Assembly (NCBI RefSeq): GCF_003863965.1 | Contig: NZ_RRCN01000001.1 | Span: 6,321,071 to 6,385,070 of the forward strand | Origin: Paenibacillus oralis | Lineage (GTDB): Bacteria > Bacillota > Bacilli > Paenibacillales > Paenibacillaceae | Reading direction: 5' to 3' | Length of the DNA: 64,000 bases | Part shown: positions 53,142 to 61,071 of the stretch, piece after piece | How the letters are laid out: each line of letters starts with the position of its first letter | Numbering within the stretch: the first letter of the stretch is position 1 | Notes under the pieces: generated by a model | Database searches by the model: none | What the model saw: the letters and a program-made list of their open reading frames with translations, nothing else | Told to the model about the DNA's origin: nothing | Position numbers and translations under genes: made by a program

Positions 53142-53156
53142 GGGTTAATTGCTCGA

Positions 53157-53591
53157 TTACTCGTCCCAAACCGTTACTTCCTTCATCTTGTCACCAGGGC
53201 GGATTTCATCCACTAGCTCCATCCCCGAAGTAACCTTGCCAAATACCGTGTGAACCCCGTTCAGATGCGGCTGCGGTTCATAAACGATGAAGAACTGACT
53301 GCCGCCCGTGTCTTTGCCGGCATGCGCCATCGACAAAACGCCGCGTTCGTGCTTCGTCGTATTGGTGGCCGTTTCGCATTTGATCGTGTAGCCAGGGCCG
53401 CCGGTGCCCGTTCCGTGAGGGCAACCACCTTGCGCCACGAAGCCCGGAATCACGCGATGGAACGTCAGTCCATTATAAAATCCGGAGTTGGCCAGCTTCT
53501 CGAAGTTGGCTACCGTACCCGGAGCTTCTTCCGGCAGAAACTGAATTTCTACTTCTCCGCCCTTTTCCAAAACGATTTTGCCTTTTTTCAT
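53157..53591 (-). CDS. ppiB: Peptidyl-prolyl cis-trans isomerase B (cyclophilin)
   Basis: 144 residues from the ATG at 53591 (GAAGGGTG upstream); a GTG at 53603 is in frame but overlaps that site. Compact cyclophilin fold with FHRVIPGFVAQGG and GGSQFFIVY, carrying the catalytic Arg and Phe of the family. It speeds proline isomerisation during folding in the cytoplasm. In B. subtilis ppiB lies close to ribD; here about 44 kb of accessory DNA lies between them. The upstream gap to lysA contains the lysA terminator. Confidence 0.93.
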   Translation of the reverse strand: MKKGKIVLEKGGEVEIQFLPEEAPGTVANFEKLANSGFYNGLTFHRVIPGFVAQGGCPHGTGTGGPGYTIKCETATNTTKHERGVLSMAHAGKDTGGSQFFIVYEPQPHLNGVHTVFGKVTSGMELVDEIRPGDKMKEVTVWDE

Positions 53592-53664
53592 ATCGTTACA
53601 CACCCTTCTTCTATAACGTCTTTGGACAAACCTCTTTCAGTTTACTAAAAAAACGCCCGGCGCG

Positions 53665-53720
53665 CAAAAAAGCGGAACCGGTCCGCCTTTCGCTGGTGGA
53701 AAGACGTAACCGGCCCCGCT
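53665..53720 (-). terminator. Terminator after lysA
   Basis: A 12-pair stem (AGCGGGGCCGGT with ACCGGTTCCGCT, two G-U) around a loop of about 26 bases, then TTTTTT on the minus strand. Confidence 0.85.
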
Positions 53721-53738
53721 GCTTATATAAAGATCCGA

Positions 53739-55067
53739 TTATTTCAAAGACGGTTGCTTCGAAATCCGCTCCGGAATAACGTCGCACGCAATCAAATCCT
53801 GCAGCGATTCCCGCTTCACGACAAGGTCGCTGTGCCCGTCTTGGGCGAACACGACCGCCGGACGGCGAATCCGGTTGTAGTTGCTGGCCATGGCGTAGTT
53901 GTACGCCCCTGTGCAAGCGACGGCAAGCAGGTCGCCGCTATTCACTTTCGGCAGCTCCACGTCCCAGATCAGCATATCGCCGCTTTCGCAGCATTTGCCG
54001 GCAATCGATACGGTCTCCTCATTCTCGTCATGAGCACGGTTAGCCAGCATGGCCTCGTATTTGGAGTCATACAGTGCTGGACGCGGGTTGTCCGTCATGC
54101 CGCCGTCGACCGCCACATATTTGCGCACGCCGGGGATGTCCTTGCTGGTTCCCACCGTGTACAGCGTAGTGCCGGCGTCGCCGACGATGCTCCGGCCGGG
54201 TTCCACCCAAATTTCCGGAAGCTCGGGATAATCCGAAAAATGTTCTTTGACCGCATCGGTGATCGCGCGGACGTAGTCCGCCACCTTCAGCGGAGTGTCT
54301 TCTTCCGTATAACGGATGCCGAACCCGCCGCCCAGGTTGACCACCTTAAATACGACGTTCAGCTTCTCTTTCACCTGCATGGCAAACGCGGCGACGCGCT
54401 CTACGGCAAGCTGAAAGCCCTCCGTCTCGAAAATTTGCGAACCGATATGGGAATGAACCCCGAGCAGATTTAGATTGAGGCTCCGGGAAGCCAACTCCAC
54501 CGCTTCAGACGCGGAGCCGTTGCCGATGTCGAAACCGAATTTGGAATCCGTCTGCCCGGTGGAAATATATTCATGCGTATGAGCTTCCACGCCCGGCGTC
54601 ACGCGCAGCAGCACGTTGACCTTAGTGCCTTTCTCCGCGGCGAGCGCCTGCAGCATATGCAGCTCGGTAAAATTGTCCGCTACAAAACAGCCGATGCCTG
54701 CGGACATGGCCATTTCCAGTTCATCCAGCGTCTTGTTGTTGCCATGAAAATGGATACGCTGCGCGGGAAAGCCTGCTTGCAAAGCCGTAAACAATTCGCC
54801 CTCGGAGACGACGTCAAGCGACAATCCCTCCTCTTCGGCCAGCCGGCACATTGCCATGACACAGAACGCTTTGCTGGCGTAAGCTACCTGGAAGGACAGC
54901 CCCGATGCCCGGAAAGCATCCATATATTCACGGCATCTTTGCCGAACAAGTGCTTCATCTACGATATAGAGCGGTGTGCCGAATTGTTGTTTCAGCTCAA
55001 CCGTGTCGCAGCCGCCGATCTCGAGATGGCCTTTTGCGTTGATTTTGCTGGTACCGTGTAAATACAT
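53739..55067 (-). CDS. lysA: Diaminopimelate decarboxylase
   Basis: 442 residues from the ATG at 55067 (GTGGAGGAC upstream); the frame is open to 55109. Group IV PLP-dependent decarboxylase: pyridoxal Lys66 in VAYASKAFC, the barrel motifs HSHIGSQ and NLGGGFGIRY, and the second-domain catalytic Cys region GKCCESGD. It makes lysine from meso-diaminopimelate, the last step of the lysine pathway. The order spoVA genes then lysA then ppiB resembles B. subtilis. Confidence 0.96.
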   Translation of the reverse strand: MYLHGTSKINAKGHLEIGGCDTVELKQQFGTPLYIVDEALVRQRCREYMDAFRASGLSFQVAYASKAFCVMAMCRLAEEEGLSLDVVSEGELFTALQAGFPAQRIHFHGNNKTLDELEMAMSAGIGCFVADNFTELHMLQALAAEKGTKVNVLLRVTPGVEAHTHEYISTGQTDSKFGFDIGNGSASEAVELASRSLNLNLLGVHSHIGSQIFETEGFQLAVERVAAFAMQVKEKLNVVFKVVNLGGGFGIRYTEEDTPLKVADYVRAITDAVKEHFSDYPELPEIWVEPGRSIVGDAGTTLYTVGTSKDIPGVRKYVAVDGGMTDNPRPALYDSKYEAMLANRAHDENEETVSIAGKCCESGDMLIWDVELPKVNSGDLLAVACTGAYNYAMASNYNRIRRPAVVFAQDGHSDLVVKRESLQDLIACDVIPERISKQPSLK

Positions 55068-55181
55068 TCTATGCAGTCCTCCACTTTCAATTTTACACCA
55101 GTATAGCAAACAACTCGTGAACTGAAAAATGGATTTTTTCGAATAACATTTGTGTTATTTGCAAGACAAGCTTGTGACCCG

Positions 55182-56831
55182 CTATTTTTTCGGCATTCTC
55201 GTATTGTCCCGCGTTCTGTTGAACGACGGTCTTTGTTTGGAAGTCATGACCGGAACGCGGACCAATACGGCCGCCATGGCCTTTGCATTAAATGGTATAA
55301 ATGGCCATAAATATGAAGCGTTATACGAACGCCGCATCGTCAGCAGCACGATAAACGCGGTTACCCCAACAATGAATCCAGGGGCCCCGAATATCGCCAC
55401 CGCCAGCAAAAGAGCAAGCCGGATGATGCGGTTGGCCAATCCCAGTTCATAACTCGGCGTCGCGAACATCCCAATAGCCGCTACGGCCATGTACAGTACG
55501 ACCTCATTGACGAAAAAGCCGGTCTCTACGGCGATGTCCCCGATCAAGATGGCCGCGATCAGGCCCATGGCGGAGGCCAGCGGGGTCGGCGTGTGGACTG
55601 CGGCCATCCGCATTAAATCGACGCCAAATTCCACGATTAGAAATTGGGCGATCAAGGGGATTTTCGCCGTCTTCTCCGGCCCGAGAAAAGCTAGCATCGC
55701 CGGTTTGTATTCGGGATGAACGACGATCAGCAGCCAGAGCGGCAGCAGAAACAGGGATGCCAGAATACCGAAAAAGCGCACCCACCTCAAATAAGTGCCC
55801 ATAAACGGCGTTTGCCGGTTTTCCTCCGCGTGCTGGCACAAATCGAAAAAGGTCGTAGGCAAAATCATGACACTGGGCGAAGTGTCCACAAACACGACAA
55901 CCCGTCCCTCCAGCAAATGAGAAGCGACCACATCGGGACGTTCCGAATAGCGCACCAGCGGGTACGGATTCCAGCCCCGGTGAACGATCGCCTCCTCCAA
56001 CTGCTTGTCGGCCAGCGGGATGCCGTCGATATTAACCTCCTTGATCTTTTCGCGAACCGAATCCACCTGCGTTTTATCGACGATATCGTCCACATAGGCG
56101 ATGCAAACATCGGTGCGCGTGCGGCGTCCGACGCTCATCACTTCAAACTTGAGCCCAGGGTCGCGAAGTCTGCGGCGTACGAGTGTAACGTTAGTGACGA
56201 GCGTTTCGGTGAACCCGTCGCGGGCGCCGCGAACGACCCGTTCCAGCGACGGCTCCTCCGGGCTGCGGATCGGATAACTGCGCGTATCCATCAGCACGGC
56301 GGTTTGTTCCCCGTCGATGAACAATACGCTCATACCGGTCAGCGCTTTGTTTATCGCATCGCTTAGTTTGTCCGTCTTCTCCACCTGAATATGGGGAATA
56401 TACAGCTCAAAAAATGAACGCAGCGCACCCGTTGTAAGATCTTCCGGAGTCAGGTAAGTCAAGCGCTTAAGGATTTCCTGCATTACTTCAGTTCGGGCAA
56501 AACCGTTGATAAAAAACAAAAACGTGCTTTTGCCGCCGAAAGCCATGTCCCGGATTACCATGTCAAAGCTTTCGCCCAGGCCGACGACTTCCTTCAGCGT
56601 ATGTTTCGTTGTGGACAAGCTTCTGCTGATATTGTCGCTTTTTTGCCAGTATATGATCGATTCCTTGATATTATCGGACCGCTCCTTTTCCTTTTTCCGA
56701 TATACCGTTTTGCTCTCCGGATAGTGATCGTTGACGAGCACATTCTCCTCTTCACCCGGAATGAAATCCGGAATCACCTGGGGACGGTCCGCATCATCTT
56801 GCCCCAGCCCGTTTTGTTCATTTTTCATCAT
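55182..56831 (-). CDS. spoVAF: Stage V sporulation protein AF (GerA-family)
   Basis: 549 residues from the ATG at 56831; a TTG at 56843 directly touches GGAGG. The soluble N-terminal half (to about 330) and the membrane C-terminal half follow the GerAA/SpoVAF pattern, with FIDGEQTAVLMDTRSYPIRS, PEEPSLERVVRGARDGFTET and VFVDTSPSVMILPTTFFDLC before the first helices. SpoVAF acts in the spore inner membrane during germination with the SpoVA dipicolinate channel. It follows spoVAB; spoVAC, AD and AE are not between them, as in some Paenibacillaceae that keep those genes elsewhere. Confidence 0.92.
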   Translation of the reverse strand: MMKNEQNGLGQDDADRPQVIPDFIPGEEENVLVNDHYPESKTVYRKKEKERSDNIKESIIYWQKSDNISRSLSTTKHTLKEVVGLGESFDMVIRDMAFGGKSTFLFFINGFARTEVMQEILKRLTYLTPEDLTTGALRSFFELYIPHIQVEKTDKLSDAINKALTGMSVLFIDGEQTAVLMDTRSYPIRSPEEPSLERVVRGARDGFTETLVTNVTLVRRRLRDPGLKFEVMSVGRRTRTDVCIAYVDDIVDKTQVDSVREKIKEVNIDGIPLADKQLEEAIVHRGWNPYPLVRYSERPDVVASHLLEGRVVVFVDTSPSVMILPTTFFDLCQHAEENRQTPFMGTYLRWVRFFGILASLFLLPLWLLIVVHPEYKPAMLAFLGPEKTAKIPLIAQFLIVEFGVDLMRMAAVHTPTPLASAMGLIAAILIGDIAVETGFFVNEVVLYMAVAAIGMFATPSYELGLANRIIRLALLLAVAIFGAPGFIVGVTAFIVLLTMRRSYNASYLWPFIPFNAKAMAAVLVRVPVMTSKQRPSFNRTRDNTRMPKK

Positions 56832-56861
56832 TGTACCGGTCAACCTCCGTTACTATCGAAA

Positions 56862-57284
56862 TTAAGGTCTGTAGATGAACCATTCAAATAAGGAGCCCGC
56901 CATCTTGCCGAACACCATCGCGAGCATAAGTCCGAATAAATAACGCTGCATATGCAAGCGTTTGGCTAAAATCGGCAGGACATTAAGCACCTCGGTCAAA
57001 GCCGCCGCGAGCATGCCGACAAAAATCCCGTTCAGCAATCCGACGAGCCCTTCGGCCGTCCAGGAACCGGCTATTTTCCAATTCCAGAAATCGGCGACCG
57101 TTCCCAAAAAAGCGCCGCTCACCATCGCGCCCTCATACCAATGAACTTTACCGTAAGAGTTCGTGAGCTGCGCCAGCCTAGGAATGATATCCAGCACAAT
57201 AAAGAATGCAATCATGCCCGCCCCGACGGCAATGCCTCCCGCCAAGCCGATAAGCACGGCCAATCCCGAGGTGAAGGGGGGCAT
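56862..57284 (-). CDS. spoVAB: Stage V sporulation protein AB
   Basis: 140 residues from the ATG at 57284, which overlaps the spoVAA stop by one base (TGATG). Four hydrophobic segments, with GLAGGIAVGAGMIAFFIVLD at the start and GIFVGMLAAALTEVLNVLPI in the middle. SpoVAB is a small integral membrane protein of the forespore-specific spoVA operon involved in dipicolinic acid uptake. The overlap indicates tight co-translation with spoVAA. Confidence 0.93.
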   Translation of the reverse strand: MPPFTSGLAVLIGLAGGIAVGAGMIAFFIVLDIIPRLAQLTNSYGKVHWYEGAMVSGAFLGTVADFWNWKIAGSWTAEGLVGLLNGIFVGMLAAALTEVLNVLPILAKRLHMQRYLFGLMLAMVFGKMAGSLFEWFIYRP

Positions 57285-57925
57285 CAGGATTTCCCCTTTA
57301 ACGTGCCGGTTTGGTGCATTTTTTGGTATTCCTCGGCGATGACATATTGATTCAAGTTTTCTTGATACAAAAACATTTCCACTTCCAGCGGGGTAGGCTC
57401 TTCGTTCCATTTTTTCTTGAACAAGTGATTGAAAAAGACGATCATCCCCAAGCCGATGCCTACGGAATAGGCTCCCTGGAACAGGTAAGGATGCTCGTCC
57501 CGCTTGCCGGTGAGCATTTCCACGATCCGCACCTGCACCTCCGGCATGCTCACATCCGCATGAAAATTCATGATTGTCAGTGCGGCCCCGAAAAACAGCA
57601 GCAGCCATACGAAACAAAACAAGATCAGCGAAGGCTTTTTCTCCTTTTTGACCATCTCGACAAGCACCTGGGGTTCGCCGATAAATTCAACGCGCAAACC
57701 CGGGAAACGCTCCCGGATCACGGAGATCACCTGCATCATGTCGATCACGATCAGATTTCCGTCACGTTGCTCCGGACGGATCAGCACCAGCTCCAGCAGC
57801 CTTCGTTCAAGCCCGGAATCCGCCAGTACGCTGGCCACATCCCCCAGCCGGATCGGAACCCCGGCAGGCAGCCCCGCTTGCTTGCGAAGACGCAAATAGA
57901 CGGCAGAAGCGGCATCCTTCTCCAA
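57284..57925 (-). CDS. spoVAA: Stage V sporulation protein AA
   Basis: 213 residues from a TTG with AAGGGGTGA nine bases upstream. A soluble N-terminal domain (to about 95) is followed by two membrane segments (about 97-118 and 148-167) and a C-terminal tail (NQYVIAEEYQKMH), the SpoVAA layout. It is the first gene of the sporulation operon spoVAA-spoVAB-spoVAF, which is expected to be forespore-expressed; a sigma-G-like promoter is visible upstream. Confidence 0.9.
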   Translation of the reverse strand: MEKDAASAVYLRLRKQAGLPAGVPIRLGDVASVLADSGLERRLLELVLIRPEQRDGNLIVIDMMQVISVIRERFPGLRVEFIGEPQVLVEMVKKEKKPSLILFCFVWLLLFFGAALTIMNFHADVSMPEVQVRIVEMLTGKRDEHPYLFQGAYSVGIGLGMIVFFNHLFKKKWNEEPTPLEVEMFLYQENLNQYVIAEEYQKMHQTGTLKGKS

Positions 57926-57957
57926 ACCGTTTCACCCCTTCACTAACGTATTGCCCA

Positions 57958-57988
57958 TAGTATGCCATGGGAGGAGGCGGTTTACTCT
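57958..57988 (-). promoter_or_regulatory. Sigma-G-like promoter of the spoVA operon
   Basis: On the minus strand the -10 CATACTA (57958-57964) matches the sigma-G consensus, with AGAGTA 18 bases upstream as a partial -35. The location 33 bases before the spoVAA start supports a forespore promoter. Confidence 0.55.
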
Positions 57989-58047
57989 TTGGCGGGAGTA
58001 CTGAGCAAGAGGTTTACATCACCAACATACAGTTATCGTCCATAGGC

Positions 58048-58150
58048 TTGATAAGCGCCCCAAAATATGATACTTTGAAAAAAACGGCGTGAAGCACATG
58101 CCGCTCTGACCATACAACTCTGTTTGGGTTGTCTGTCAGGGCGGCTTTTT
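58048..58150 (+). promoter_or_regulatory. Promoter and terminator-bearing leader (possible attenuator or small RNA)
   Basis: TTGATA (58048-58053), 17 bases, TACTTT (58071-58076) could be a promoter. It is followed about 20 bases later by a strong intrinsic terminator: GCCGCTCTGAC (58100-58110) pairs with GTCAGGGCGGC (58135-58145), enclosing ACAAC/GTTGT, then TTTTTG. The downstream gene begins at 58185, after AAGGTGG. So transcripts should either stop here (small RNA of about 65 bases) or read through under some control. Confidence 0.55.
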
Positions 58151-58184
58151 GTTTGATTCCATAAGTTAAGGTGGTGCGGACAGT

Positions 58185-58832
58185 TTGTTTGAACTGGTCT
58201 ATCAGGATTGGTTAAGGAAGCAAATTGTGGAAGAGAAAAGTCCGAGAAGAAGAGAACTGTTGCTGGGTGGATTAGGGCATGGAACGGTCGATTTTTTGCG
58301 CAATATCTGGTTCCCGGCCATTGGAAGCCTTGATCATCTATATCCCGAATATGAGGTACGGGACTTTAACAACGGCTACCGCTATCTCGATCTTGCCTAT
58401 ATGCCCGGCGGCTCCAAAGGGTGTATTGAAATCCACGGTTATCGATCCCATGCCCGGGACGTAGAAGTCTCCCGATTTAAAGATTTATGTATGAAACAGG
58501 CTTTGCTCGTTCTTGACGATTGGTATTTCCTGCCTATCGCCTACTTGTCCATACGTGATGATCCCGGAATGTGCAAGCAACTGGTCCTTTCTTTTGTCGG
58601 AAAATTTTTGTCAATAGACACCCCTTGCGAACTAAGCTGGGCGGAAGCGGAAACGTTACGATTCGGACGCAGATTGCTGCGCGCATTTGAAGCTCGTGAA
58701 CTGGCCGCACATCTGCACCTGTCGCAAAACCGGACGAGGATTGTTCTCCGTTCACTCGTAAACAAGAAGCTCCTGATTGTCGCCAGCGGACAACAGCGAT
58801 ACCGTACATACCGGCTAAGGAATGTACTTTAA
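58185..58832 (+). CDS. Winged-helix-like regulator, unrecognised family
   Basis: 215 residues from a TTG. The N-terminal half begins ELVYQDWLRKQIVEEKSPRR and contains FPAIGSLDHLYPEYEVRDFN, a DUF-like domain found in Paenibacillus. The C-terminal 60 residues (ARELAAHLHLSQNRTRIVLR, then NKKLLIVASGQQRYRTYRL) read as a winged helix, with a recognition helix and a wing. A transcriptional role is likely but not shown. It stands alone between the spoVA operon and the repeat region. Confidence 0.6.
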   Translation: MFELVYQDWLRKQIVEEKSPRRRELLLGGLGHGTVDFLRNIWFPAIGSLDHLYPEYEVRDFNNGYRYLDLAYMPGGSKGCIEIHGYRSHARDVEVSRFKDLCMKQALLVLDDWYFLPIAYLSIRDDPGMCKQLVLSFVGKFLSIDTPCELSWAEAETLRFGRRLLRAFEARELAAHLHLSQNRTRIVLRSLVNKKLLIVASGQQRYRTYRLRNVL

Positions 58833-58847
58833 TTGCTATCGCTTGAA

Positions 58848-58925
58848 TGCTCTTGCTGTAATCTGCTCTTGCTGCAATCTGCTCTTGCTGTAATCTGCTC
58901 TTGCTATAATCTGCTCTTGCTGCAA
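58848..58925. repeat. 16-base tandem repeat, about five units
   Basis: TGCTCTTGCTGTAATC units at 58848, 58864, 58880, 58896 and 58912 (the last is partial), differing by single bases (TGCAATC, TATAATC). It lies just downstream of the 58832 stop. Confidence 0.85.
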
Positions 58926-58930
58926 TGCTC

Positions 58931-59125
58931 TAACGGTTGCCACAAGCGCTATTCCCGCAAAAATGAGGCATTCGAATTTCTAACGGATGTAATCGACGCT
59001 ATTTACCCCATAATCACCCTTAACGGACTAAAATAGCTGAAATAACGCCGGTGGCATCCGTTAGATTTTCCAAACGAGTAAAACCAGCGATTTAACGGCG
59101 ATGGCAACCGTTAGAAATCCATTAA
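58931..59125. repeat. CTAACGG-type intergenic repeat, second copy
   Basis: Several blocks of CTAACGG or TTAACGG separated by 25-50 bases, with CGCTATT and GCATCCGTTAG, as at 3424-3570. No open frame of note. This gap (58833-59209) is otherwise empty. Confidence 0.5.
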
Positions 59126-59209
59126 ACACGAAACGACCTGGTTAGCGCGTTTAGAGAAAGCTGTTGCAATCAGAAATCGACACTTTTGGGCCTCCTTCTC
59201 GCCGCTGCT

Positions 59210-61033
59210 TCAAATGACCCGGATATCGAAGCCTTTGAAATCGGCGCAGGGCGTTGACCCAGAATCGGAGCAAGCGGTTCTCGACGGCACCGCCGGCCGG
59301 CCCTCCCGGGAGGCCTGGCTCGACCGGCTAGTCCGGTCCTCCTCAAACGCGCAGATACCTACCTTCGCCCCGACCCACACGCCTTTCTCCGCGATAAACG
59401 GCTCGCCGATATCCGTAAACTGCCGGCCGCCGTCCAGACTATACCGGAACCGGCAGTTGCCCGGCTCTTGCACGGCAACTTGCAGAACAACTTCGGCGGA
59501 ATTCACCGCCACGGCCCCGACGATCGCGTCCGGCTGCCCGCTTTCCGAGGCGACCTGCTCAAGCAGGCCCCCCCCGTCCTCAAGCGGTCTAAGCAGCAGC
59601 GCCATCGCCTGCCGGCCGAACACGACGAGCCCCGCCCGGCTGCCCGGTGTAAAACGTTCCAGCGTCAGCTGCGTTGTCGCGTTAAAGGCGGGCGCCGGAA
59701 ACTTTTGCAGCAGCAGTTGCGGCGTATCGTACAAGCGCTCGCATCCGTCCGGCAGCGGCAGCGCGTAAAGGCGGAGACTCCCCGCCTCAGGCTGCAGCTT
59801 AAACCACTCCGCCCGCGGATTGGCCTGCCACTGCCATTGCAGTCCAAGCGTGGCGGAGCGAAAATCGTCCGAGGTCTGCGGAATATCCGGGTTCCCATCG
59901 CCGGATCCGGATAACGCTGCCCGCGTTCGCGGTTTGCTCCAACGATCCACCGGCTCACCGGGGCCACTCTTGTGCAGCTTATTTTCACTTAGCTCCCTCG
60001 CACCTGGCCCGCACTCACCGATTTCTCTATCAACGGGCGCACGCTCGCCTAACCCACACTCACCTAGCTCCCTCGTACCCGGCACACCATCACCGAGCTC
60101 TCCCTCACCTGCCTCGCCATTCTTGCCCGATTCGCCGCCTGAACCGGGTGAAACCCGCCCCATCACAGGCCAATCGTCGACCCAACGCATCGGCTGCAAA
60201 TGAACGATCCGCCCGTAAGCGCCTTTGTCTTGAAAATGAACGAACCAAGACTCGCCGGATTCAAGCTCCACATAACCCCCCTGATGCGGGCCGTTGATAT
60301 CCGTCTCACCTTGATGCAGCACGATTTTGTCGTCATAAGGCCCGTCGATCGACTTCGCTCTGAATACGCTCTGCCAGCCGTTCTCCACGCCGCCCGCCGG
60401 GGCAAAGATATAGTAATACCCGCCTCGTTTATACAATTTCGGACCTTCGAGCGTCGGATGATCCACCGTGCCGTCGATAATGATCCGTCCTTCATCCAGC
60501 AGCCGGGTGCCGTCCGGCGCCATGCGGAAAAGCTGCAGCAGATGCTTGCGGCCGGAGCGGCTAAAAGCGAAGGCATGCACCAGGTAGGCCCGGCCGTCCT
60601 CGTCCCAGAACGGACAAGGGTCGATCCAGCCTTTGGCCGCGCGCACGAGATGGGGCACTGTCCACTTCCCGAACGGATCGGCGGCTTGGCACATAAAAAT
60701 CCCTTCATCCGGCGTGCTGAAAAACACCAAAAACTTTCCGTCATGATAACGCAGGCTCGGCGCCCAGACGCCTTTCCCGTGCTGCACGCGGTCATATCCG
60801 GGCCAATCGAAACTCGGGACCACATGATTAATGATCGTCCAATTCACCAGATCGCGGGAATGCAGCAGCGGCAAGCCAGGCATGTGATTGAAGCTCGACG
60901 AAACCATATAAAATTCGTCATGAACCGCGATGATATCAGGATCGGAATAATCCGCGAAAATGATCGGATTCCGGTATGTCCCGTCCCCCTGGTCGGGAAC
61001 CCAACCCCGCGGGCTGATCTCATGAATGCGCAT
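59210..61033 (-). CDS. Glycoside hydrolase family 43 enzyme (subfamily-12-like)
   Basis: 607 residues from the ATG at 61033 (GGAGGA upstream). Five-bladed propeller with the GH43 acidic residues: YSDPDII (Asp31/Asp33), GWIDPCPFW (Asp138) and HPTLEGPKL (Glu196). A C-terminal DUF1349-like sandwich (about 385-590) follows. It is a predicted arabinofuranosidase or xylosidase acting on imported oligosaccharides. Two oddities: a low-complexity Gly/Glu/Arg linker at about 300-365 with repeats like RELGECGLGERA, and a Ser/Arg-rich insertion just before the last strand (ADFKGFDIRVI). It is the last gene of the ABC transporter operon. Confidence 0.87.
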   Translation of the reverse strand: MRIHEISPRGWVPDQGDGTYRNPIIFADYSDPDIIAVHDEFYMVSSSFNHMPGLPLLHSRDLVNWTIINHVVPSFDWPGYDRVQHGKGVWAPSLRYHDGKFLVFFSTPDEGIFMCQAADPFGKWTVPHLVRAAKGWIDPCPFWDEDGRAYLVHAFAFSRSGRKHLLQLFRMAPDGTRLLDEGRIIIDGTVDHPTLEGPKLYKRGGYYYIFAPAGGVENGWQSVFRAKSIDGPYDDKIVLHQGETDINGPHQGGYVELESGESWFVHFQDKGAYGRIVHLQPMRWVDDWPVMGRVSPGSGGESGKNGEAGEGELGDGVPGTRELGECGLGERAPVDREIGECGPGARELSENKLHKSGPGEPVDRWSKPRTRAALSGSGDGNPDIPQTSDDFRSATLGLQWQWQANPRAEWFKLQPEAGSLRLYALPLPDGCERLYDTPQLLLQKFPAPAFNATTQLTLERFTPGSRAGLVVFGRQAMALLLRPLEDGGGLLEQVASESGQPDAIVGAVAVNSAEVVLQVAVQEPGNCRFRYSLDGGRQFTDIGEPFIAEKGVWVGAKVGICAFEEDRTSRSSQASREGRPAVPSRTACSDSGSTPCADFKGFDIRVI

Positions 61034-61071
61034 CAAACGTTCCTCCAATCGTTTTATTGACCTCCACCCTT

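Noticed and set aside
19269..53156. Attachment-site direct repeats flanking the element
   Set aside because: Only a seven-base match (TCGTCCC) was found between the borders, and one copy lies inside the end of ppiB.
58848..58925. Possible CRISPR array
   Set aside because: The units are 16 bases, directly adjacent without spacers, and no cas genes are near.
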